Assembly: GCF_002237655.1 (NCBI RefSeq)
Contig: NZ_NOKT01000004.1
Span: forward strand, 248,001 to 312,000
Length of the DNA stretch: 64,000 nucleotides
From: Streptomyces sp. XY006
Lineage (GTDB): Bacteria > Actinomycetota > Actinomycetes > Streptomycetales > Streptomycetaceae
Reading direction: 5' to 3'
The stretch's first letter is position 1; every line of letters begins with the position of its first letter. Position numbers and translations under genes: made by a program. Shown here piece by piece: positions 55,674 through 64,000 of this stretch. The notes under the pieces were generated by a model that saw nothing but the letters and a program-made list of their open reading frames with translations, did no database searches and was not told the DNA's origin.

Positions 55674-56792
55674 TCAGCCCTCCGAGGGGGCGAGGCGCTT
55701 GAGCTCGGCCTCGGTGGACTTCAGCAGGTCGTTCCAGGAGTCCTCGAACTTCTCGACGCCCTCCTTCTCCAGCAGCTGCACGACCTCGTCGTACTTGATC
55801 CCGAGCCGCTCGATCGCGTCGAGGTCGGCGCGGGCCTGCTCGTACGTCCCCGCGACGGTGTTGCCGGTGATCTCGCCGTGGTCCTCGACGGCGAACAGAG
55901 TCGCCTCCGGCATGGTGTTCACCGTGTTCGGCGCGACCAGGTCGGTGACGTACATGGTGTCGCTGTACGCCTTGTCCTTCACTCCGGTCGACGCCCACAG
56001 CGGCCGCTGCTTGTTGGCGCCCGCCTTCTCCAGCGCGTTCCAGCGGTCCGAGGAGAAGACCTCCTCGTACGCCTGGTAGGCGAGCCGGGCGTTGGCGACG
56101 GCGGCCTTGCCGCGCAGCGCCTTGGCCTCGTCGGTGCCCAGCGCGTCGATCCGCTTGTCGATCTCGGTGTCCACGCGGGACACGAAGAACGACGCCACGG
56201 AGTGGATCCGCGACAGGTCCAGGCCGCGCTCCTTGGCCTTCTCCAGGCCCTCCAGGAACGCGTCCATGACCAGGCGGTAGCGCTCCAGCGAGAAGATCAG
56301 CGTGACGTTGACGCTGATGCCCAGGCCGATGGTCTCGGCGATGGCCGGGATGCCCGCCTCGGTCGCCGGGATCTTGATGAGCGTGTTGGGGCGGTCCACC
56401 AGCCAGGCGAGCTGCTTGGCCTCGGCGACCGTGGCCCGCGTGTTGTGCGCCAGGCGGGGGTCGACCTCGATCGAGACCCGGCCGTCCTTGCCGCCGGTGG
56501 CGTCGAAGACGGGGCGCAGCACGTCGGCGGCGTCCCGGACGTCCGCCGTGGTGATCATGCGGATGGCCTCTTCGACCGTGACCTCACGGGCGGCCAGGTC
56601 GGTCAGCTGCGTGTCGTAGCCGTCGCCCTGCGAGATCGCCTTCTGGAAGATCGACGGGTTGGTGGTGACGCCCACGACGTGCTGCTGGTCGATCAGCTCG
56701 GCGAGGTTGCCGGACGTGATCCGCTTGCGCGACAGGTCGTCCAGCCAGATCGCCACGCCTTCCTCGGAGAGGCGCTTGAGTGCGTCTGTCAT
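55674..56792 (-). CDS. tal: Transaldolase
   Basis: 372 residues, the long actinobacterial form. Transfers dihydroxyacetone units between sedoheptulose-7-phosphate and glyceraldehyde-3-phosphate. [14 protein letters not shown] (~40-53), Schiff-base Lys140 in [11 protein letters not shown], and [24 protein letters not shown] are diagnostic. The ATG at 56792 is chosen: GGAGATGGAA lies just upstream and the protein then begins [19 protein letters not shown] as in homologues; the frame is open for 45 codons further without support. Confidence 0.96.
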   Translation of the reverse strand: MTDALKRLSEEGVAIWLDDLSRKRITSGNLAELIDQQHVVGVTTNPSIFQKAISQGDGYDTQLTDLAAREVTVEEAIRMITTADVRDAADVLRPVFDATGGKDGRVSIEVDPRLAHNTRATVAEAKQLAWLVDRPNTLIKIPATEAGIPAIAETIGLGISVNVTLIFSLERYRLVMDAFLEGLEKAKERGLDLSRIHSVASFFVSRVDTEIDKRIDALGTDEAKALRGKAAVANARLAYQAYEEVFSSDRWNALEKAGANKQRPLWASTGVKDKAYSDTMYVTDLVAPNTVNTMPEATLFAVEDHGEITGNTVAGTYEQARADLDAIERLGIKYDEVVQLLEKEGVEKFEDSWNDLLKSTEAELKRLAPSEG

Positions 56793-56826
56793 GGAAATTC
56801 CATCTCCTACGTGTCGTATATGAGCG

Positions 56827-58914
<2,088 letters not shown>

Positions 58915-59268
58915 CCTGGGTCAGGGCTCCTCTCCACATGTCGGATGCCGGTGTCTCGGGGCGCCCACCGGCCGCAGCCGAGCCTACCCCCGTGGGACGT
59001 GCGTTTTTCCGAGTCACTCCAGAGTGCAGGGACTCATTCCGATCCGCCTCCTGACTGGGCCGTTCCGCATTCGACAGGTGAATACGGAGCCGCTCATCCG
59101 GGTGCTCAATCGAGCTTCCGGCCGCCCGTCGGAAGCCGCCCGCCAACACGAGGCGACCCCCGCGGATGTCCGAGTCTGGGCAACGTCTAAAGTGGCGTGG
59201 TACGCGCGAGCCTTTACCGGGACTTCACACGGCCGAGGGCTTGCTGGGATGTCTCTGTAGGGGTGTGC
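58915..59268. other. Divergent promoter region between tkt and ctaB
   Basis: 354 bases with no supported gene. It must hold the promoters of the pentose phosphate operon (leftward) and of ctaB (rightward). A TAAAGT at 59188-59193 is a possible -10 for ctaB, and on the minus strand TAGGCT near 58981-58986 is a possible -10 for tkt, but neither has a clear -35. No strong inverted repeat was noticed. Confidence 0.5.
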
Positions 59269-60216
59269 GTGACGGCCGTTGAATCCCGTCCAGCGGGGAT
59301 GCTCGGGACGGACCAGAGCCCGGCCCACCGGCCGTTCGGGGCCCGTGTGATGGCCTTCGTGGCTCTCACCAAGCCGCGGATCATCGAGCTGCTGCTGATC
59401 ACCACGGTGCCGGTGATGTTCCTGGCGCAGCAGGGCGTGCCCGACCTGACGCTGGTGCTGCTGACCTGTGTCGGCGGGTACATGTCCGCGGGCGGCGCCA
59501 ACGCCCTCAACATGTACATCGACCGCGACATCGACGCGCTGATGGACCGCACCTCGCAGCGGCCGCTGGTCACCGGCATGGTCAGCCCGCGCGAGTGCCT
59601 GGCCTTCGGCATCACCCTGGCGATCACGTCCACCCTGCTGTTCGGCCTGACCGTGAACTGGCTGAGCGCCTGGCTCTCCCTCGGCGCACTCCTGTTCTAC
59701 GTGGTCGTCTACACGATGATCCTCAAGCGCCGCACCTCGCAGAACATCGTGTGGGGCGGCATCGCCGGCTGCCTGCCGGTGCTGATCGGCTGGTCCTCGG
59801 TCACGAACTCGATGTCCTGGGCGCCGGTCATCCTGTTCCTCGTCATGTTCTTCTGGACGCCGCCGCACTACTGGCCGCTGTCCATGAAGGTCAAGGAGGA
59901 CTACGCGCGCGTGGGCGTGCCGATGCTCCCGGTGGTCGCCTCCAACAAGGTCGTCGCCAAGCAGATCGTGATCTACAGCTGGGTCATGGTCGCCGTCTCG
60001 CTCCTGCTGACCCCGCTCGGCTACACCGGCTGGTTCTACACCTCGGTCGCCCTGCTGGCCGGCGGGTTCTGGCTCTGGGAGGCGCACGGCCTGCAGAACC
60101 GCGCGAAGGCGGAGGTGACGGGCGCGAAGCTGAAGGAGATGCGCCTGTTCCACTGGTCGATCACCTACGTGTCCCTGCTCTTCGTGGCCGTCGCGGTCGA
60201 CCCCTTCCTGCGCTGA
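59269..60216 (+). CDS. ctaB: Protoheme IX farnesyltransferase (heme O synthase)
   Basis: 315 residues from GTG 59269 ([10 protein letters not shown]); a GTG two codons earlier is equally possible. Attaches a farnesyl group to heme b to make heme O, precursor of heme A for cytochrome aa3. UbiA-type motifs: [26 protein letters not shown] (first Asp-rich motif) and [20 protein letters not shown] (second), with about eight or nine membrane helices. ctaA, the next enzyme in heme A synthesis, is encoded 1.7 kb away on the other strand. Confidence 0.95.
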   Translation: MTAVESRPAGMLGTDQSPAHRPFGARVMAFVALTKPRIIELLLITTVPVMFLAQQGVPDLTLVLLTCVGGYMSAGGANALNMYIDRDIDALMDRTSQRPLVTGMVSPRECLAFGITLAITSTLLFGLTVNWLSAWLSLGALLFYVVVYTMILKRRTSQNIVWGGIAGCLPVLIGWSSVTNSMSWAPVILFLVMFFWTPPHYWPLSMKVKEDYARVGVPMLPVVASNKVVAKQIVIYSWVMVAVSLLLTPLGYTGWFYTSVALLAGGFWLWEAHGLQNRAKAEVTGAKLKEMRLFHWSITYVSLLFVAVAVDPFLR

Positions 60217-60283
60217 CGCGACCGACGTACGTCACACCGCCCTGCCCTCGCGAGTGGATCTACCCGTGAGTAGCATCCTGGTC

Positions 60284-60616
60284 ATGGCAGACACGCAGCA
60301 GGTTGACCCGAAGGCCGAGCGCAAGGCCGCCCGGCTCGCCCAGCAGATCAGCTCCTTCTCCAAGGCCCACGGCGGCGCCGAGGGCCAGGTCGCCTACCTC
60401 GGCCGGCGCGGCGCCCGCATCGTCCTGGTCGGCGAGGACGGCAACTGGGGCGACCTGGTCGCCCCCTCCTTCGAGATCGCCGAGCAGGCGGTGGAGAAGT
60501 CGGGCATCACCCGCCACGAGTCCTTCGACGGCGAGTTCGCCGCGAAGGTCAAGACGGGCCGCTACGAGTGGAGCCGTATGGCCGGTATCCAGGTGGGCGG
60601 CCCCAAGAACGACTGA
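60284..60616 (+). CDS. Conserved actinobacterial protein of unknown function
   Basis: 110 residues from ATG 60284 (MADTQQVDPKAERKAARLAQQI). Soluble; the charged N-terminal helix is followed by a compact alpha/beta part (GQVAYLGRRGARIVLVGEDGNWGDLVAPSFEIAEQAVEKSGI) and a C-terminal KTGRYEWSRMAGIQVG. No known catalytic motif. It is conserved next to ctaB in Streptomyces from memory, but its role is unknown. An in-frame start ten codons upstream (60254) lacks a ribosome site. Confidence 0.8.
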   Translation: MADTQQVDPKAERKAARLAQQISSFSKAHGGAEGQVAYLGRRGARIVLVGEDGNWGDLVAPSFEIAEQAVEKSGITRHESFDGEFAAKVKTGRYEWSRMAGIQVGGPKND

Positions 60617-60626
60617 CCGGCTTTCG

Positions 60627-60673
60627 GGGGCGCGGGGAACTGCGCGAGCAACCCCATCCGGTCCGCAGCCGCC
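60627..60673 (+). repeat. Copy of a dispersed Streptomyces intergenic repeat
   Basis: The block GGGGCGCGGGGAACTGCGCG, AGCAACCCC and CCGCAGCCGCC after the small gene matches, from memory, a short element scattered through many Streptomyces genomes after genes. The GGGG and CCCC ends can pair, so it may fold in the 3' untranslated RNA. Confidence 0.55.
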
Positions 60674-60769
60674 GTACGGCACCGGCCGCCCACCCCGGGA
60701 CCGCGACCTCACACCCGGTTCACCCGTTAGGACCCGTATGAGCAACAGGGTCCACACCGGGAGGCCCGG

Positions 60770-61885
60770 ATGATCGAAACGCCGTCACTTGTGGACCAGT
60801 ACTGCCACGGCGTACTCCGCACGGAGCTGGGCCTCGGCACCTTCGAGGCCCACCTCCTGCGCACCGAGGGCCCGCCCGCCCCCGGCACCACCCTCTTCGA
60901 CACCCAGACCGGCTTCGCCGTCAGACGCTGGTGCCCGCCCCTGCTCGGCCTGGAACCCCACTGCGCACCGGCCCGCTACCTGGCCCGCCGCCGTGAACTG
61001 GGCGTGCTGGAATCCGGCCGCAGACTGCTGCGCGGCAGCGGCATCACCACCTACCTGGTCGACTCCGGCCTCCCCGGCGATCTCACGGAACCCGGTGAGC
61101 TGGCTTCCGCCGGAGCCGCCGAGGCCCATGAGATCGTCCGGCTGGAGCTCCTGGCCGAGCAGGTCGCCGACACCTCCGGGACCGTCGAGTCCTTCCTCGC
61201 CAACCTCGCCGAGTCGGTGCACGCGGCCGCCGCGCACGCCGTCGCCTTCACCTCCGTCGCCGGCGTACGGCACGGCCTCGCGCTGGCGCCGGAGCCGCCC
61301 GGGCCGGGGGAGGTGCGGGGGGCCGCCGGCCGCTGGCTCGCCGGGCGCGGCGTCGGCGGGGAGCTGAGCGATCCCGTGCTGCTGCGGCACCTGCTGTGGA
61401 GCGCGGTCGCCTCGGGGCTGCCGCTCCAGTTGCACGCCGGGCTCGGCGCTCCCGGCCTGCGCATCGACCGTACGGACCCGGTGCTGCTGACCGACTTCGT
61501 CCGGGCCACCGCGGGGCTCGGCACGGACCTCGTGCTGCTGCACGCCTACCCGTACCACCGGCAGGCCGCCCATCTCGCCGGTGTCTTCCCGCATGTGCAC
61601 GTGGACTCCGGGGCGGCCCTGGTGCGCACCGGCGCCCGGGCGGCGACCGTTCTGGCGGAGATCCTGGAGCTGGCCCCCTTCGGCAAGATCCTCTTCTCCA
61701 CCGGCGCCCGGGGGCTGCCCGAGCTGCACGTGGTGGGCGCCCGCTTGTTCCGCGAGGCCCTCGGCCGGGTCCTGGGCACCTGGGTCGCCGAGGGCGCCTG
61801 GTCCCTGAGCGACGCGCAACGCGTGGCGGGCATGCTGGCCTCGGCGAACGCGCGCCGGGTTTACGGGCTGGGGCAGGGCGGGTGA
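60770..61885 (+). CDS. Amidohydrolase-family protein (family 2 type)
   Basis: 371 residues. TIM-barrel metal-dependent hydrolase of the amidohydrolase-2 group: DQYCHGVL near the N-terminus instead of HxH, GLPLQLHAGLGAPG (~222-235), LVLLHAYPYHRQAAHLAGVFPHVHVDSG (~254-281), and KILFSTGARGLPELHVVGARLFREAL, where the usual final metal Asp (SD) is replaced by TGA. The first metal site looks degenerate. Relatives include dehydratases, decarboxylases and glutamine synthetase-linked proteins. The substrate is unknown. ATG at 60770 overlaps the end of the preceding GGAGG(CCC) site. Confidence 0.8.
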   Translation: MIETPSLVDQYCHGVLRTELGLGTFEAHLLRTEGPPAPGTTLFDTQTGFAVRRWCPPLLGLEPHCAPARYLARRRELGVLESGRRLLRGSGITTYLVDSGLPGDLTEPGELASAGAAEAHEIVRLELLAEQVADTSGTVESFLANLAESVHAAAAHAVAFTSVAGVRHGLALAPEPPGPGEVRGAAGRWLAGRGVGGELSDPVLLRHLLWSAVASGLPLQLHAGLGAPGLRIDRTDPVLLTDFVRATAGLGTDLVLLHAYPYHRQAAHLAGVFPHVHVDSGAALVRTGARAATVLAEILELAPFGKILFSTGARGLPELHVVGARLFREALGRVLGTWVAEGAWSLSDAQRVAGMLASANARRVYGLGQGG

Positions 61886-61932
61886 GCGCCCGCGGGTGTA
61901 CGGCGCTCGGTCAGCCCGGGTGAGCGTCCGGT

Positions 61933-62982
61933 CTAGGCCTTGGTGAGGCTCGCCTCGGCGGCGGGGCCGGGCACCTCGGCCAGGACCCCCGGGCGTTCGC
62001 GCAGCGACAGCACCACCCGCAGCACCCAGATCCACATCACGGCCGAGCCGAACATGTGCAGGCCGACCAGGATCTCGGGCAGGTCGGTGAAGTACTGGAC
62101 GTAGCCGATGGCGCCCTGGGCGAGCAGGATCAGGAACAGCTCGCGGGTGCGGCGCAGCGGGCCCCCGGGCGCGTCGACGGCCTTGAGGACGAACCACAGG
62201 GCGAACGTCAGCGTCACCACGATCCAGGCCAGCACGGCGTGCAGCTTGCTCACCGTCTCCCAGTCGACCGGCATCCGCTCGACCTCGCTGGAGTCACCGG
62301 CGTGCGGGCCCGCCCCGGTGACGACCGTGCCCACCAGGATGAGCAGCACGGACGCGGCGACCAGGAACCACACCAGCTGCTGCACGGCCTTGCCGACCAG
62401 CGGCCGCGGCTCCCCGTCGCCCTCGCCGACGCGCTGCCACATCACCGTGGCCACCGCGATCAGCGCCGACGTCGCCACGAAGTGCGCCGCGACCGTGTAC
62501 GGGTTCAGACCGACCAGCACCACGATGCCACCCAGCACCGCGTTGCTCATCACGATCCAGAACTGCGCCCAGCCCAGCCGGACCAGGCCGCGCCGGTACG
62601 GCTTCTGCGAGCGCGCGGCGATGATGGCCCAGCCGACGGCGGCGCACAGCACGTACGTGAGCATGCGGTTGCCGAACTCGATGGCGCCGTGCACGCCCAT
62701 CGCGGCGGTCGACGTGAGCGAGTCGTCGGTGCACTTGGGCCACGTCGGGCAGCCCAGACCCGAGCCGGTCAGGCGGACCGCACCGCCGGTGACGACGATG
62801 AGCACCGACATCACGAGCGCGGACAGGGTCGCGCGCCGGACGGTCCGGGGTTCCGGGGTCCAGCGTGCGGCGATGAAGGCGAGCGGGTTCCGCAGGGCCG
62901 CCAGGGCGTCGGCACGGGTCACTTTTGGCACGCGTCCCATCGTAGGCGGCCGCTTGTGCACGCTTTCACGAGGGTCCGGCAT
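61933..62982 (-). CDS. ctaA: Heme A synthase (COX15/CtaA family)
   Basis: 349 residues, about eight helices. Oxidises heme O to heme A for cytochrome c oxidase. VTGGAVRLTGSGLGCPTWPKCTDDSL carries the family Cys pair, and conserved His residues lie in GVHGAIEFGNR, VAAHFVATSALI, KLHAVLAWIVV and VGLHMFGSAVMW. The ATG at 62982 has GAGAGG just upstream; shorter starts at 62940 or 62931 are possible. It follows the ABC permease gene by 6 bases, so all three leftward genes probably share a transcript. Confidence 0.93.
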   Translation of the reverse strand: MPDPRESVHKRPPTMGRVPKVTRADALAALRNPLAFIAARWTPEPRTVRRATLSALVMSVLIVVTGGAVRLTGSGLGCPTWPKCTDDSLTSTAAMGVHGAIEFGNRMLTYVLCAAVGWAIIAARSQKPYRRGLVRLGWAQFWIVMSNAVLGGIVVLVGLNPYTVAAHFVATSALIAVATVMWQRVGEGDGEPRPLVGKAVQQLVWFLVAASVLLILVGTVVTGAGPHAGDSSEVERMPVDWETVSKLHAVLAWIVVTLTFALWFVLKAVDAPGGPLRRTRELFLILLAQGAIGYVQYFTDLPEILVGLHMFGSAVMWIWVLRVVLSLRERPGVLAEVPGPAAEASLTKA

Positions 62983-62988
62983 GGCCTC

Positions 62989-63765
62989 TCACTCCCAGCG
63001 GAAGAACGTCCCGGCGGCGGTGAGGGCGGCGACCGCCCAGACCGCGAGGATCCCCACATCGCCCCAGGGCATCCCGGCGCCGTGCTGCAGGACGTCCCGC
63101 AGGCCGTCCGAGAGCGCCGCGATGGGCAGCAGGCCCAGTACGTCCTGCGCGCCCTGCGGGAACTTGTCGAGCGGGACGACGACCCCGCCGCCGACGAGCA
63201 GCAGCAGGAACACCAGGTTCGCCGCGGCCAGGGTCGCCTCGGCCTTCAGCGTCCCGGCCATCAGCAGCCCGAGGCCCGAGAAGGCCGCCGTGCCGAGGAC
63301 CAGGAGCAGCAGCACCGCGAACGGGTTGCCGTGCGGCGACCAGCCCAGCGAGAAGGCGATCACCGTCAGCAGGATCACCTGGAGAATCTCGGTGACCAGC
63401 ACGGACAGCGTCTTCGCCGTCATCAGCCCCCAGCGGGGCAGGGGCGAGGCGGCGAGCCGCTTCAGGACGCCGTAGCGCCGCTCGAAGCCGGTCGCGATCG
63501 CCTGGCCGGTGAACGCCGTCGACATCACCGCGAGCGCCAGGATGCCCGGGGCGAGGAAGTCGACCGCCTCCCCGGAGCCCGTGTCCACGATGTCCACGGT
63601 GCTGAACAGGACGAGCAGCAGCGTCGGGATGACGACGGTGAGCAGCAGCTGCTCGCCGTTGCGCAGCAGCATCTTCGTCTCGAGCAGGGCCTGGGCCGCG
63701 ATCATGCGGGGGAGCGGGGCCGCGCCGGGCCTCGGCGTGTACGTCCCGGTGCCGGTGGCGGTCAT
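62989..63765 (-). CDS. ABC-2 type transporter permease
   Basis: 258 residues, six helices. ABC-2 exporter family: MIAAQALLETKMLLRNGEQLLLTVVIPTLLLVLFST, LAPGILALAVMSTAFTGQAIATGFERRYGVLKRLAASPLPRWGLMTAKTLSV (the conserved RRYGVLKRL loop) and LLLLLVGGGVVVPLDKFPQGAQDVLGLLPIAAL. ATGA overlap with the ATPase gene upstream. In actinomycetes this pair is regularly found beside ctaA and may be linked to heme or cytochrome assembly, though the substrate is unproven. Confidence 0.9.
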   Translation of the reverse strand: MTATGTGTYTPRPGAAPLPRMIAAQALLETKMLLRNGEQLLLTVVIPTLLLVLFSTVDIVDTGSGEAVDFLAPGILALAVMSTAFTGQAIATGFERRYGVLKRLAASPLPRWGLMTAKTLSVLVTEILQVILLTVIAFSLGWSPHGNPFAVLLLLVLGTAAFSGLGLLMAGTLKAEATLAAANLVFLLLLVGGGVVVPLDKFPQGAQDVLGLLPIAALSDGLRDVLQHGAGMPWGDVGILAVWAVAALTAAGTFFRWE

Positions 63766-64000
63766 GAGCGCAGCTCCTTGCCGGTGAGCTCCAAGAAGAC
63801 GTCCTCCAGGGTGTGCCGCTCCACCGAGATCTTCTCCGGCAGCACGCCGTGCTGGGCGCACCAGGAGGTGACCGTCGCGAGCAGTTGGGGGTCGACCTTG
63901 CCGGTGACCCGGTAGGAGCCCGGCGTCAGCTCGGCGGCCGAGCAGTCGGCGGGCAGGGCCTTCAGCAGCGAGCCCACGTCGAGGCCGGGCCGGCCGCTGA
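63762..64000 (-). CDS. ABC transporter ATP-binding protein, C-terminal part (5' end outside window)
   Basis: Only the last ~79 residues are in the window. They have the small C-terminal domain seen after the nucleotide-binding domain of ABC-2 exporters: GSYRVTGKVDPQLLATVTSWCAQHGVLPEKISVERHTLEDVFLELTGKEL. The phrase TLEDVFLELTGKE is a family hallmark. Partner of the permease encoded downstream, with which it overlaps by 4 bases (ATGA). Confidence 0.88.
   Translation of the reverse strand, partial: SGRPGLDVGSLLKALPADCSAAELTPGSYRVTGKVDPQLLATVTSWCAQHGVLPEKISVERHTLEDVFLELTGKELRS

Overview
The window is a high-GC actinobacterial chromosome segment, almost certainly Streptomyces. Nearly every third codon position is G or C and GTG starts are frequent. 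It carries the sporulation regulator whiA in the uvrC-rapZ-yvcK-whiA cluster, an RbpA-family RNA polymerase-binding protein, an oxidative pentose phosphate operon with opcA, an actinobacterial cytochrome oxidase assembly block (ctaA/ctaB) and a mycothiol-type DinB protein. From memory, the order of the core genes matches the S. coelicolor region around uvrA, whiA, gap-pgk-tpiA, pgi, zwf and ctaB.

Layout. 1-4.7 kb: the 3' part of a TerD-type stress protein joined to an FtsK-like domain, then terC under a recognisable yybP-ykoY (manganese) riboswitch, a small alpha/beta-barrel protein and a Ca2+/H+ antiporter. 4.7-12.2 kb: an MHS-type MFS transporter, an S66 (MccF-like) peptidase, aroQ, a polar amino acid ABC importer read leftwards, a metallo-beta-lactamase-fold hydrolase and a DinB/MDMPI protein. 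12.3-21 kb: uvrA, yceI with a divergent HTH regulator, a LacI-PfkB pair with a strong palindromic operator, an HTH protein and a 53-residue small protein. 21-33.6 kb: uvrC-rapZ-yvcK-whiA, a secreted M14 carboxypeptidase, gap, pgk-tpiA-secG and an RbpA paralogue. 33.7-36.7 kb: an MFS exporter and pgi. 36.8-52.3 kb: a block that looks accessory, with PadR/ABC/FtsX genes, two sugar-binding proteins, a GH13 glucosidase, two sugar permeases and a 1641-residue DUF4011-helicase-nuclease protein. 52.3-59 kb: the leftward operon tkt-tal-zwf-opcA-pgl. 59-64 kb: ctaB, a small conserved protein, an amidohydrolase, ctaA and a truncated ABC exporter.

How it works together. Glycolysis (gap, pgk, tpiA, pgi) and the pentose phosphate pathway (tkt, tal, zwf, opcA, pgl) are clustered, and sugar uptake genes sit between pgi and the pentose phosphate operon. 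uvrA and uvrC are separate but both carry RecA-NDp (PafBC-type) damage promoters, and the uvrC promoter predicts a leaderless mRNA. Many neighbours overlap by 4 bases (ATGA or GTGA), implying translational coupling.

Most notable items: the Hhe-like DUF4011 helicase-REase gene (47.3-52.2 kb), a predicted one-gene phage defence; a sugar permease with an inserted beta-sandwich domain; a pair of related operators around a sugar-binding protein gene; the terC riboswitch with an explicit SD-sequestering switch; a candidate SigR-type promoter before the rbpA paralogue; an in-frame 36-bp repeat inside uvrC; a histone-like tail on UvrA; and a four-tract G-quadruplex motif. No tRNA, rRNA, IS element or CRISPR array was seen.
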